Positions 8,783-17,725 of a DNA stretch of 64,000 nt are shown here, piece after piece; position 1 is the first letter of the stretch, and the number at the start of each line of letters is the position of its first letter. The translations under genes and the position numbers were made by a program. The notes below the pieces were generated by a model. The model was not told the origin of the DNA. It worked only from the letters and a program-made list of their open reading frames with translations, and ran no database searches. Source of the stretch: JBBRHQ01 sp963815645 (GTDB lineage Bacteria > Actinomycetota > Thermoleophilia > Solirubrobacterales > 70-9); contig CAWFHL010000001.1 of assembly GCA_963815645.1 (NCBI GenBank), forward strand, positions 310,001-374,000, written 5' to 3'.

Positions 8783-10027
8783 TCAGCCCAGCTCGGCCGA
8801 GGCGGCCGCCGGCTCCGCCTCTGCGTCGAGCAGGCCGAGCCTGTCCGCCAGCCGTGCCGCCGGCAGCGCCTGGAGCAGCAGGGTGAGAATGATCGCCAGC
8901 GCGACGACGCTGGCGTAGAGGTCGACGTGGGGCACGCCGAGGCCGGCGAGCACGCCGACCAGGGCGGCCGGGACCACCCCCGTCTCCCGGGTCCAGCAGA
9001 GGAAGGCCAGCTCCTGCTTGGTCCACTTGCCACCCTTGTCCGGGACGACGCAGGCGAGCACGGTCAGCGGCCGGGCGATCAGCAGCAGCACCGCGACAAC
9101 CGCCAGCGCCGGCAGCAGGTTCTCCCCGAGCTTGTCGAACGGGATGTTGGCGCCGAGCACGATGAAAACGAAGAAGGTCACGAGGTCGGCCGTGTTGAAG
9201 GCGAACTGGCGCATGTCGCGCTCGTGCTCGGAGTGCATCGCCAGGCCCAGCTGCTCCATGTTGCCGACGATCAGGCCGGCCAGAAATGAACCCAGGTAGC
9301 CGCTGCCGCCGGCGGAGTCGAGCGAGAAGTAGCTGATCGTCACCACCATCAGCACCGCCGCGGCCGCCGACTCGCGCCAGATCCCGGTCCGCCGGCTGGA
9401 GATCGTCGCGGCCAGCAGCACCCCGGCGACGATCCCGAGCACGGTGCTGATCGCGAGGTTGCCGGCGAAATCCACCGCCGGGGTGGTGATCGATGAGTCG
9501 CCGCTGATCAGAACCCCGGCAAAGGCGAGGGCGAGCACCGCTCCGGTCGGGTCGTTGAAGGCCGACTCGGCGACCACGGTCTGGGCGACCTTCGGCCGTA
9601 GCCGCGAGCGGATGAACAGCGGGATCAGGATCGCGGGATCGGTGGGCGCGAGCACCGCCCCCATCAGCAGCGACGCGGTCCAGGAGAGGCCGAAGACGAA
9701 GTGGGCGGCGGCGCCGGTCACCAGGGCGGTCAGCACCACCCCCGGGATGACCAGCATCCCGAGCCCGACCCAGACCCGGCGCAACACGGTCACCGAGAGG
9801 TTGAGGCCGCCATAGAAGAGGATCAGGGAGACGCCGAGGGTGAAGATCAGCTGCGCGCCGATCGAGCGCAGCGGAACGTCGATCACGTCGAGGACGGAGG
9901 GCCCGAGCAGGGCGCCGACCGCGACCAGCATCAGCATCTCCGGCACCCGCAGCAGGCTTGCCAGGAAGCGGGCGGCAAGCGCCCCGCTGAGCAGCAGGCT
10001 CAGCGTCAGCAGGACGTCCCGGGTCAC
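8783..10027 (-). CDS. Monovalent cation:proton antiporter, CPA family
   Basis: A 414-aa membrane protein with about 12 hydrophobic helices. It contains the antiporter core GAVLAPTDPAILIPLF and ESAFNDPTGAVLALAF, where the two-aspartate region is typical of CPA-type Na+(K+)/H+ exchangers. GGLNLSVTVLRRVWVGLG and GSGYLGSFLAGLIVGN are other family landmarks. No C-terminal TrkA/RCK nucleotide-binding domain is present, so it is shorter than KefB or NhaP2. Ion selectivity cannot be deduced. The gene is intact; its ATG overlaps the stop of the upstream sensor-like gene by 4 bp (ATGA), so the two are translated together. Confidence 0.85.
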   Translation of the reverse strand: MTRDVLLTLSLLLSGALAARFLASLLRVPEMLMLVAVGALLGPSVLDVIDVPLRSIGAQLIFTLGVSLILFYGGLNLSVTVLRRVWVGLGMLVIPGVVLTALVTGAAAHFVFGLSWTASLLMGAVLAPTDPAILIPLFIRSRLRPKVAQTVVAESAFNDPTGAVLALAFAGVLISGDSSITTPAVDFAGNLAISTVLGIVAGVLLAATISSRRTGIWRESAAAAVLMVVTISYFSLDSAGGSGYLGSFLAGLIVGNMEQLGLAMHSEHERDMRQFAFNTADLVTFFVFIVLGANIPFDKLGENLLPALAVVAVLLLIARPLTVLACVVPDKGGKWTKQELAFLCWTRETGVVPAALVGVLAGLGVPHVDLYASVVALAIILTLLLQALPAARLADRLGLLDAEAEPAAASAELG

Positions 10028-10698
10028 GTCGTCTCGCTGCTGTCCGCCACCCCGCCCCGCCTTCGGCGCTCTCCCTCCAGGGCCATGCGCGCGACGTCGT
10101 TCGCCGTGACCAGCAGCAGGACGATGACCAGCGCCGCGCCGAGCGCCACCGCGATCAGCCGCTTGCGGGCGGTGTCCCGGGCGTCGTCGGCCTCCTGCCT
10201 GGCGTCTTCGGCCCGCTTCGTCTCCAGGGAGGCGAGTCGCTCGGCCGTCGCCGCCATCGCCTTGAAGCGAACGATCTCGGGCCCGAGGAAGATCTTCTTC
10301 GTGACCTCGGGGCGGCCTTGCTGCAGGCGCTGGAAGGCGACGCTGTCAAGGGCCATGAAGCTCCGGAACTCGCGGTCGAGACTGGCAAGGAGATCCTGCT
10401 CGGCTGTGTCGCTGAGCGAGTCGGAGGCCTCACGGAGATCGCGGCGCAGGGTGGCGACCGAGCGCAGGAAGATGGGACGGGAGCGACCGCCGTCGTAGCC
10501 ATAGGCGGTCTGCCATCCGTTCATGTCGGTGACCGCGAACTTGATCTCCCGGGCGAGCCGCTCGTCCGCCCCCCGCTCGCTGGCCTGGTCGAAGCGATCT
10601 CCCATCTCCGACATTCCGTGCAGCGCCACCGCCGTCGTCGCCAGCGGCCCGAGAATCGTCAGGACGATCGCCGCGTAGAGCTTCGCCCTGATGCTCAC
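10024..10698 (-). CDS. Membrane protein with an MCP-like four-helix extracytoplasmic domain and no output domain
   Basis: A 224-aa protein. A first membrane helix (about residues 7-28, AAIVLTILGPLATTAVALHG) is followed by a long helical, charged region of about 145 residues resembling the four-helix-bundle ligand domain of chemoreceptors. A second membrane helix (about 185-203, LIAVALGAALVIVLLLVT) and a short basic tail end the protein. There is no HAMP, kinase or methyl-accepting domain, so it cannot signal in the usual way. It is translationally coupled to the antiporter and may act as its partner. The function is not known. Confidence 0.6.
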   Translation of the reverse strand: MSIRAKLYAAIVLTILGPLATTAVALHGMSEMGDRFDQASERGADERLAREIKFAVTDMNGWQTAYGYDGGRSRPIFLRSVATLRRDLREASDSLSDTAEQDLLASLDREFRSFMALDSVAFQRLQQGRPEVTKKIFLGPEIVRFKAMAATAERLASLETKRAEDARQEADDARDTARKRLIAVALGAALVIVLLLVTANDVARMALEGERRRRGGVADSSETT

Positions 10699-10757
10699 GC
10701 CCGGCGCTCCAGCGGTGGCGCAGGGCGCGCGTTCTGCGATTAGGATGGCGGTGGCGA

Positions 10758-10973
10758 ATGATCCTCTTCGTCCTCACCGGCCAGGTCCCGCCGATCCTGC
10801 TGATGACCCTGGTGGTAATGGCCTACCTGACCGGTTACGAGCTGAAGAAGGAGAGCGACCTGCCGTTCATGATCAAGGCCTGGTGGGTCCTCTTCGTGGT
10901 GCTCTTCAACATCCTCGGCTTCGGCATCTTCTGGGTCTGGCTGGCAGCCCGGCGCCGGCGACGGCACGCGTAG
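10758..10973 (+). CDS. Small two-helix membrane protein (71 aa)
   Basis: The protein has two hydrophobic segments (VPPILLMTLVVMAYLTGY and MIKAWWVLFVVLFNILGFGI), a short charged loop (ELKKESD) and a basic C-terminal tail (RRRRRHA). It lies alone on the plus strand between the minus-strand sensor-like gene and the PucR-type regulator, whose 3' end is 9 bp away. I do not recognise a family. The hydrophobic pattern, positive tail and ATG start make a real gene likely. Confidence 0.55.
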   Translation: MILFVLTGQVPPILLMTLVVMAYLTGYELKKESDLPFMIKAWWVLFVVLFNILGFGIFWVWLAARRRRRHA

Positions 10974-10982
10974 GGTCATCGC

Positions 10983-12842
10983 CTACTCCTTCTCGGCGCG
11001 CAGATTGTGGAGCCGGACCAGTTTCAGCGCCAGCTCCAGGGAGAGCAGGTCCTCGCTGCCGAGATCGAGATCGGCGACCCGCTCGATCCGCTCGAGCCGC
11101 TGGCGGACGGTGTTGGGGTGCACGTAGAGAGCGCGAGCGCTGGCGGTAACGCTGCCCCGATCGGCGAGGAACTGCTCCAGGGTCTCGACCAGCCGTGAGC
11201 CGCGGCGCTGGTCGTAGGAGATCAGCTCCTGGACCGATTGGCGATAGCGGTCGCGCGGGGCGTCCTCGAGCTCTAGGTGGACGAGGTAGCGATAGGCGCC
11301 GAGCTGCTCGTAGGAGACGGCGCCCCCCTCGGCCGCCAGCGAGCGCCCGATGCGCGCCGCGTCGCCGGCCTCGCGCATACGGCGCCGGGCGCTGGCCGAA
11401 CCGCGATCCACGTCGCTGAGGCCGGCCACGAGCCCCTCATCGCGAAGCAGGGGGTCGCACGCGGATCGCAGCTGCTCGATCGTCACGGCGCCGTCAGCGG
11501 GAAGGGACGCGAGCGCCCGGACCCGGTCATGGCGCAACTCGATGAAGCTCCGCAGGCTGAGCCGCCGCAGCTGGGCCTCCAGCCGGCTCGCCACCTCTGG
11601 CCGACCGGGAAAGCCGTTCGGCGCCCCGGGGGCGGGCTCGAGATGGAGGAAGACGTGGGGCAGCGAGAGGTCGCATCCCGCATCCCGGGCCTTCGCCTCG
11701 CCGGCCTCGACCGAGCCCGCGGCGAGCGCGTCGAACATGTCCTTGACGAGGTTCTCGGCGGTGAGCCGCTCGATCAGCTCGGCCTTCTTCAGGCCGACCG
11801 CGGTCTGGTTGGCGACCGCGCCCAGCAGCTCGGCATCCTCGTCGCCGAACTGGCGCCCGTGGGCGAGGCAGCAGAGGATCCCCAGCTGCTCGTCGCCGGC
11901 GATCAGGGGCGCGACCAGCAGAGCGTTCTCGTCCACGCCGGGCCAGAGCTCGTGCGCCACCCTTCGGCGCTCGGGGGCCCGGCCGTTTGCCCTGCGCATC
12001 AGGTCGAGAACAAGGCCGGCGCCGCCCGGTCGCGGGCTCGGGGCCGGCGCCATCCTGGGCTCGGCGCCGGCGAGGACGAGCTCGTCGGACTCGAGTCGAG
12101 CCGGTAGATCTGGCAGGCGTCGGCGTCGAGCAGCTCGCGAGCCCCGCGGGTGACGACCTCGTAGAGGTCATCACGGTCGGTCACAGCGGCCAGCGCCTGG
12201 CTCAGCCCGGTGAGAGTCGTCAGCGCCTGCACCCGCCGCCGGGTCTCCTCGTAGAGCTGGGCGTTCTCGATCGCGCCGGCGACCAAGCGAGGCGGTGTGC
12301 ACCAGGAAGTTGAGGACCTCGTCGTCGAACTCGCGCGGCGCGGCGGTGTGCAGCACCGCGACCCCGATCACGTCTCCCGACTTGGCGAGGATCGGCACCG
12401 CCACCATTGACTGGAAGCGCTCCTCCTCCAGCTCGGGCACGAACTTCATCCGCGGGATCGGCCATCGCGTTCTCGGGAATGAACTCGGCGTCTTGGTTCG
12501 CGCGACCCAACCCGGCAAGCCCCTCCTCGACCCCGAAGCTCGAGCCTCGCCGACGAACGCGCGAGTAGCGCGGCGAGGCGGCCCGCAGGACAGCCGATCC
12601 CCCTCGAGGAAGTAGATGAAGGCGGCGTGGCAGCCGGTCGCGTCGGTGGCGATCTCGACGATCGCGCCCAGGACCCGGTCGAGGTCCAGCGATGAGGAGA
12701 CGGTCTTGATGACCGCGTAGAGCGTCTCGTTCTCCCGCTGAGCGCGGCGCAGGTCATCCGCCTCATCGGCCGCCGGCCGCAGCGTCTCCACCGGTTGCAG
12801 CTCCACCTCCCTCCTCGGTTCGCCGGGACTGGTGGGGCTCAT
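10983..12842 (-). CDS. GAF-domain PucR-family transcriptional regulator (several apparent frameshifts)
   Basis: About 620 aa after repair. An N-terminal GAF domain begins near residue 40 (LYAVIKTVSSSLDLDRVLGAIVEIATDATG), with MVAVPILAKSGDVIGVAVLHT in its second half. A second GAF-like domain spans the middle (ALTTLTGLSQALAAVTDRDDLYEVV). The C terminus is the PucR/CdaR helix-turn-helix (RGSVTASARALYVHPNTVRQ, then RLERIER). At least four lesions cluster at 12050-12600, more than elsewhere, but the alternate frames contain recognisable continuations such as NQDAEFIPENAMADP. The gene is divergent from amt across a 184-bp gap, so regulation of the amt-headed operon by a small nitrogenous metabolite sensed by the GAF domains is a reasonable inference. 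Confidence 0.78.
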
Positions 12843-13026
12843 CGTATCCGGCCCAGCGATGTTTGCCCAATGTGGAAATCACACGCCTGAATCCATGCAA
12901 GTGTGTGCGTATTGCCCATTGTGTGGCGGTCGGCGGCGGGGATATGTTGCCGACCGTTGCCGGCAAGCGAGACCAACTCACTGCGATGACGGCCCGCACC
13001 CGCCGGGGGGCGAGGAGGGAGAGAGA
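12843..13026. promoter_or_regulatory. Divergent promoter region between PucR-type regulator and amt
   Basis: A non-coding gap of 184 bp. It holds two similar direct elements, TTTGCCCAATGTGG (12862-12875) and ATTGCCCATTGTGTGG (12911-12926), and an inverted repeat TGTG-GAAAT-CACA overlapping the first. A strong Shine-Dalgarno stretch (GAGGAGGGAGAGAG) precedes the amt ATG at 13027. The repeats are candidate operators for the divergent regulator; no binding evidence exists. Confidence 0.5.
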
Positions 13027-14469
13027 ATGATCCACGCGTTGGTCGCTCAGGTGGGTGAGTTGAGGGATGCCGTGAAGACGGTCACGGACTCCCAGGCGCT
13101 CGACAGCGCAATCCTCGGCGAGCAGTTCTACTTCTTCACGGTCGTCCTGATGTGGCTGATCCACGTCGGCTTCATGACCTATGAGACCGGGGTAGCGCGC
13201 CGCAAGAACGCCCTCGCGACGGCGCTGAAGAACATCCTCACGATCGCCGTCGTCACGCCGACCATGTACTACCTCGGCTGGTGGGTCTACAACTGCAACC
13301 AGCCCGGCCTGCCGATCGGCCCCAACTCCAGCGACTTCACCAGCGCCGCCTGCCAGGGCGGCATCCCCTGGTCGGACACCTTCGGGCCGAACCTGACCAA
13401 CAACATCAACCTGATCTTCTTCCTGGCCTTCCTGCTGTTCTCCTGGACGACGGCCTCGATCATGTCCGGGGCGCTGCTGGAGCGGGTCCGGCTCTCGGCC
13501 TACCTTGTCCTCGCCTGCCTGCTCGGATCGGTCGTCTGGATGCTCGACGCAGCCTGGGGCTGGAGCGCCGGCGGGTGGCTGACGCTGCGGTTCGGGTTCC
13601 ACGACTCGATCGCCTCGGCTGTGGTCCACGGTGTCTCCGGTGCCTTCACGCTCGGTGTGCTGTTCAACCTCGGGCCGCGGATCGGGAAGTACACGAAGGA
13701 TGGCTTGGCGCGAGTCTTCAGACCGCACAACATCCACATGACCCTGATGGGGTTGATGCTGATCTTCACCGGCTTCTACGGCTTCTACGCCGCCTGCCTG
13801 GTGATCGCCTCCACCGCCGTTCCCGGCTGGGCCAACATCTACCTCAGCCCGACCACGCTCGGCTCGATTGCGATGATCATCACCATGGGCTTCGCCGGCG
13901 GCTTCACCGGCGGCTACTTCGCATCCCGCGGAGACCCGTTCTGGACCGTCTCAGGGGGCTTGGCGGGGGTGATCGGCGTTTCCGCCGGGGCCGACATCTA
14001 CGCCCCGACCCTGGGCTATCTGCTCTCGATGGCGACCGCGGTGATGGCGGTCTGGGTCGGCAACTGGATCGAGACGAAGATGCGGGTCGACGACGTCGTC
14101 GGCGCGGTCGCGGTGCACGGGTTTTCCGGCTTCCTGGGAATCATCTGGGTCGGGATCTTCGCCGCCGGCTATCCGACCGGGCTCAACAATGTCGACAGCT
14201 CGATCTGGGGACAGCTGATCGGTCTGGCGACGTTCGTCCCGCTCGGCTTCCTGTCCGGCTGGATCGCCGGATGGATCCTGAAGAAGTTCAACCTGCTGCG
14301 GGTCCCGGTCGAAGTCGAGCTCGACGGGCTCGACCCGGCCGAGTACGACTCCGACATCCACGTGCCCGAGTTCGCCCAGGCCGAGGACATGATGATCGAG
14401 CCCGACGGCAGGCGGGTGCCATCCGAAGGCATCCAGGCCGCGGAGCTGAAGGAGCTGGTGAGAAGATGA
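13027..14469 (+). CDS. amt: Ammonium/methylammonium transporter, Amt family
   Basis: A 480-aa channel with 11 predicted membrane helices that conducts NH3/NH4+ and usually also methylammonium. Both pore histidines are present, in SAVVHGVSGAFTLG and in GAVAVHGFSGFLG. The start is the ATG at 13027 directly after a strong ribosome-binding site; the open frame extends upstream without function. The last 55 residues (PVEVELDGLDPAEYDSDIHV and on) form an acidic cytoplasmic tail. It heads the plus-strand series that continues through the glutamine-synthetase-like and glutamate-synthase-like genes, so in this context methylamine or ammonium uptake for locus 1 is likely. No glnB/glnK gene follows, unlike the common arrangement. 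Confidence 0.92.
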   Translation: MIHALVAQVGELRDAVKTVTDSQALDSAILGEQFYFFTVVLMWLIHVGFMTYETGVARRKNALATALKNILTIAVVTPTMYYLGWWVYNCNQPGLPIGPNSSDFTSAACQGGIPWSDTFGPNLTNNINLIFFLAFLLFSWTTASIMSGALLERVRLSAYLVLACLLGSVVWMLDAAWGWSAGGWLTLRFGFHDSIASAVVHGVSGAFTLGVLFNLGPRIGKYTKDGLARVFRPHNIHMTLMGLMLIFTGFYGFYAACLVIASTAVPGWANIYLSPTTLGSIAMIITMGFAGGFTGGYFASRGDPFWTVSGGLAGVIGVSAGADIYAPTLGYLLSMATAVMAVWVGNWIETKMRVDDVVGAVAVHGFSGFLGIIWVGIFAAGYPTGLNNVDSSIWGQLIGLATFVPLGFLSGWIAGWILKKFNLLRVPVEVELDGLDPAEYDSDIHVPEFAQAEDMMIEPDGRRVPSEGIQAAELKELVRR

Positions 14470-14509
14470 CCCACGGGGCGAGCGCGACAGCGAAAGGCAA
14501 GGTGACCCG

Positions 14510-14848
14510 ATGCCGGCGATAATCGACAGCGCCCCCAACTGCATCCAGCACGGGGGCGGGGCAACACCGGCGAGCGACGTCGCCGACTTCATCGTCGGCG
14601 CTCGCTTCGAGCATTGCGCCGGGTTCATGACCTTCGGTCCGGGCTCAACCTATGGCGACGGCGGCCAGTCGGCCACCACCGCCTATTACGTCCTCACCTG
14701 GCTCGGGATCGTGGTCACGGTCCTGGTCCTGGTCGGCTGGATGGTCTACGAGAACCGGCGGCTGATCGCCTACGCGGCGACCCGAGCCCGAGGCGGCAGC
14801 GAGGAGGCCGCCTCGGCCGACGCCGGAGGAGCGGAGCTGAGGCCATGA
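14510..14848 (+). CDS. Small membrane protein downstream of amt (112 aa)
   Basis: The N-terminal half is polar with three Cys (NCIQHGGG, FEHCAGF) and sits before one strong membrane helix at about residues 60-82 (YYVLTWLGIVVTVLVLVGWMVY), followed by a basic then acidic tail (NRRLIAYAATRARGGSEEAA). It begins 40 bp after amt and overlaps the next gene as ATGA, so it belongs to the same transcript. I do not recognise a family. A transporter-associated subunit is possible but unproven. Confidence 0.6.
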   Translation: MPAIIDSAPNCIQHGGGATPASDVADFIVGARFEHCAGFMTFGPGSTYGDGGQSATTAYYVLTWLGIVVTVLVLVGWMVYENRRLIAYAATRARGGSEEAASADAGGAELRP

Positions 14849-15000
14849 GTAACGGAAAGCAGATCGAGTTCCCCGAGAAGCAGGCGCACGTAAGGGGCTT
14901 CGAATACGGGATGATCGTCTTCTCGATCATCTGCATAATCGTGGTCCTGATCGTCGTCTTCGCTACCAACATCGGGGTCGAGTTCCGTCCGACAGTCTGA
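14845..15000 (+). CDS. Very small single-helix membrane protein (51 aa)
   Basis: The ATG at 14845 overlaps the previous stop (ATGA). The protein has a polar N terminus (MSNGKQIEFPEKQAHVRGFE) and one long hydrophobic helix (MIVFSIICIIVVLIVVFATN), then ends in GVEFRPTV. The size and coupling suggest a small subunit or stabiliser of a membrane complex, with Amt the nearest candidate partner. The family is not recognised. Confidence 0.6.
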   Translation: MSNGKQIEFPEKQAHVRGFEYGMIVFSIICIIVVLIVVFATNIGVEFRPTV

Positions 15001-15449
15001 GCACGAGCAACATCCCGATCCTGAGCTGCTCTACCAGCAGTCGGATGAGGCCGGACGGCATCCCCTCCGCGATCCCGCGAAGTTCGCACCGACCTGGCCT
15101 CGGGTCGCGGCGCTCGTCGCCCTGCTGGGCCTCATCTTCTTCGTCTCCCGCGGCTGCCAGCAGTCGCAGATCAGGGTCAGCCAGAGCGAGGCCCTGGCCA
15201 CCGCCAAGGCGCAGGTCGACTTCAAGCCGACCGACACGGCGATCCGCCTGCTCCGGCAGGGGCTCTCAACCAAGCCGTTCTGGATCGTCGTCCTCTACAC
15301 GAGGAGGGACGGCGACCTCGTCCCGCGCGCCCAGGTCCATATCGACGCCAAGACCGGGGAGGTGACGCAGGTGACGAAGGGCCGGATCCCCGAGACAGGG
15401 GCAAACAGGCCGAACCGTGACCTGGGTGAGCTGACCGGCTTCCGAGCCG
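14999..15449 (+). CDS. Membrane-anchored PepSY-like protein (start and end unresolved)
   Basis: The frame reads EHEQHPDPELLYQQSDEAGR, then one membrane helix (VAALVALLGLIFFVSRG) and a PepSY-like domain (SEALATAKAQVDFKPTD through AQVHIDAKTGEVTQVTKG). No ATG, GTG or TTG opens this frame between the preceding in-frame stop (14948) and the coding part, and its own stop falls at 15559 inside the next gene. One or two inserted bases probably hide the true start, likely overlapping the previous stop, and the true end. It lies between the small amt-linked genes and the amidotransferase, on the same transcript. PepSY domains occur in inhibitors and in membrane-linked metal or redox proteins; the role here is unknown. 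Confidence 0.55.
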
Positions 15450-16168
15450 ATGCGAATACTCGTCCTCCAGCACATCGCCTGCGAGCACCCGGGCGTCTTC
15501 TCCGAGGTGATTGGCGAGCGGGGGGTCGAGGCGGTCGCCGTGGAGCTGGACGAGGGTGAGGCGCTTCTCGACTGGCGCGAGTTCGACGGGGTGCTGGCGA
15601 TGGGCGGGCCGATGGGGGCGGGCGACGACGCGGAGCACGGCTGGCTGGCCCTGGAAAAGCGACTGGTTCGCGATGCGGTCGAGGCGGGCCGTCCCTTTCT
15701 CGGTGTCTGCCTCGGCGTCCAGCTCCTCGCCGCGTCGCTGGGGGCCCGGGTCTATTCGCTCGAGCGGGCCGAGGTCGGCCTGCTTCCGGTCGAGCTGACC
15801 GCCGAGGGGCGCGCCGACCCGCTGTTCGCAGGGATCGACGAGCCGCCTGGTTTCGTTGCAGTGGCACGGCGACACCTTCGAGCTTCCCTCGGGGGCGGTG
15901 CGGCTTGCATCCTCCCGCCTCGCCCCGAATCAGGCCTTCCGCTGCGGCGAGTGCGCATACGGGGTCCAATTCCATCTCGAGGTCACCGCCGAGATGATCA
16001 GGCGAGTGGGCCGAGATCCCGGCGTACCGCGACTCACTCTCCGAGACCCTGGGGGAAGAGGGAGGTCGGGCCTTCCTCGACGAGGCCGAGCTGCGATCGG
16101 CCGAGATCCATCCCGCCGCCCGCCGCCTCTTCGCCAACTGGCTCGATCTCGCCGCGACGGCTCGCTGA
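15450..16168 (+). CDS. Class I glutamine amidotransferase, GMP-synthase-like (two apparent frameshifts)
   Basis: About 238 aa after repair. The nucleophile elbow GVCLGVQLLA carries the catalytic Cys, and the His-Glu pair of the triad is in YGVQFHLEVTAEM. The strand QWHGDTFELP is typical of stand-alone GMP-synthase-like GATases. Extra bases near 15852 and 15998 split the frame (repaired readings DEPLVSLQWHGDTF and MIGEWAEIPAYRDS); length is 3n+2, as expected for two insertions. It is the first soluble enzyme of locus 1, followed 88 bp later by the glutamine-synthetase-like gene. It could cleave a gamma-glutamyl amide or supply ammonia; the acceptor is not known. Confidence 0.82.
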
Positions 16169-16173
16169 TCGAG

Positions 16174-16256
16174 GTGGGGACCTTTGTACCTTTTTGTCCA
16201 GAGCTTGCATATAGTGGATATCGATCTGCTGGGCGGACCAAGGAGAGGAGCCGGAA
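16174..16256 (+). promoter_or_regulatory. Intergenic element before the locus 1 ligase
   Basis: The 88-bp gap after the amidotransferase contains GTGGGGACCTTTGTACC (16174-16190), matching the half-site of the large palindrome at 8707-8749 apart from one extra G. It also contains TGTACC-TTTTTGTCCAG, which resembles CTGTACCAATTTGTCTAG on the minus strand at 36243-36260 in front of soxD, and an AT-rich TATAGT box at 16211-16216. AGGAGAGGAG provides a ribosome-binding site for the GTG at 16257. Confidence 0.45.
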
Positions 16257-17708
16257 GTGCCCGATTCGAAGAAGCAAGGCGCGCCAGGCGAGGTCCAGAA
16301 GGTGCTCGAGACAGCACCCGCGACCTGCCCTCCGAAGACCCTCGCCGAGGCCCGCGAGGCTCCCGGCCGGGCGGAGAAGATCGCCGAGATCGCGGAGCGG
16401 ATCGAGCGCGAGGGGATCGAGTACGTCTTCTTCCAGCAGGTATCGATCACCGGGCGGGTCATGGGCAAGGGCGTGGTCGCCGACTTCTTCCCCCAGGTGG
16501 CGCGAGCGTGGCTATCAGCTCGTCTACGGCGCGACCGCCAACCTCTTCACCGATCGCCTCGGCAACTACATCGGCTTCGGGCCCGAGGAGTCCGAGCTGG
16601 CGGCGATCGCCGACCTCGACACCTTCGCAGTGCTGCCCTGGGATGAGCGCGTCGCCCGGGTCTACTGCGACTGCTATGACACCGAGACCGGCGATCTGCT
16701 CGACGCCGACCCGCGCCAGAACCTGAAGGCAATCGTCGAGGAATTCGAGTCCGAGCTCGGCCTCAACTTCCTGATCGGGATCGAGCCCGAGATGATGTGG
16801 ATGCGCCGCACCGAGGAGGGCGACGCCGAAGGCGTCACCAAGCCCTACTGCTACCACATCCATCAGTTCGAGGAGCTCCGTCCGGTGCTGCTCGACGTCG
16901 TCTCCTACGGCAAGGCGCTGGGCCTCGACGATGAGCTACGGCGACCACGAGGACGCCCCGGGCCAGCTCGAGCTCAACTTCCGTTACGACCGACCCCATG
17001 CGCACCGCCGACAACATCACCACCTACCGGCAGATCATCGCCGCGGTGGGCCGAAAGCACGGACTGCTTGGGACGTTCATGCCGAAGCCCTTCACCGGGG
17101 TCTCGGCCAACGGCCACCACCACCACTTCACCCTGGTCGACGACGCCGGCAAAAACGTCTTCCATGACCCCGACGGCCCCGCACAGCTCTCCGAGACCGC
17201 CCGCCATTTCCTCGGCGGCATGCTCGACCACTTCGGGGCGCTGATGTGCATCGGCAACCCAACCGTCAACTCCTACTGCCGGATGTGGGACACGGGCTTC
17301 TGGGCGCCGATCTACCGCAACTGGGGCTGGCAGAACCGCACCTGCACGGTCCGGGTCGCCTGCGGCGGACGCTTCGAGTACCGGGGCGTCGACTCCTCCT
17401 GCAACCCATACCTGACCGTCGCCACCCTGCTGCGCGCCGGCCTCGACGGGATCAACCGCAAGCTCGACCCGGGACCGCCCCAGCAGGAGAACACCTACGA
17501 CCTGCTCACCGAGGGAGCGGAGCTGGAGCGCGTGCCCGACAGCCTCGGCGATGCGCTCGAAGCGCTGGCCGCCGACGACGTCGTGCGGGGGGCGATGCCC
17601 GGTCGCCTCTACAAGGTCTTCGAGCACTACAAGCGCGACGAGTGGGAGCGCTACCTCTCGGCGGTCACCGACTGGGAGCGCGACGAGTACCTGGAGGTGC
17701 TGCCCTAG
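16257..17708 (+). CDS. Glutamine-synthetase-family gamma-glutamyl amide ligase of locus 1 (three apparent frameshifts)
   Basis: About 482 aa after repair. Family landmarks in order are the beta-grasp start IAERIEREGIEYVFFQQVSI, the metal/glutamate site FLIGIEPEMMW, the second Glu-containing segment QLELNFRYDD, the His-rich motif GVSANGHHHHFTLVDDAGKN and CNPYLTVATLLRAGLDGI near the C terminus. Extra bases near 16510 (VAERGYQLVYGA), 16932 (LDMSYGDHEDAPG) and 16991 (YDDPMRTADN) explain the breaks, and length is 3n, consistent with three insertions. It is clearly divergent from the second ligase at 36415. Position directly before a glutamate-synthase-like trio suggests it makes a gamma-glutamyl amide from an amine, as GmaS does, or glutamine itself; the substrate is inference. 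Confidence 0.85.
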
Positions 17709-17725
17709 GGCAGGTGGAGGCCGGC

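Noticed and set aside
16257..17708. Programmed ribosomal frameshifting or split genes in the locus 1 ligase and trio
   Set aside because: There are several lesions at unrelated positions with no slippery sequence or pseudoknot, and the same kind of lesion occurs in unrelated genes across the window.
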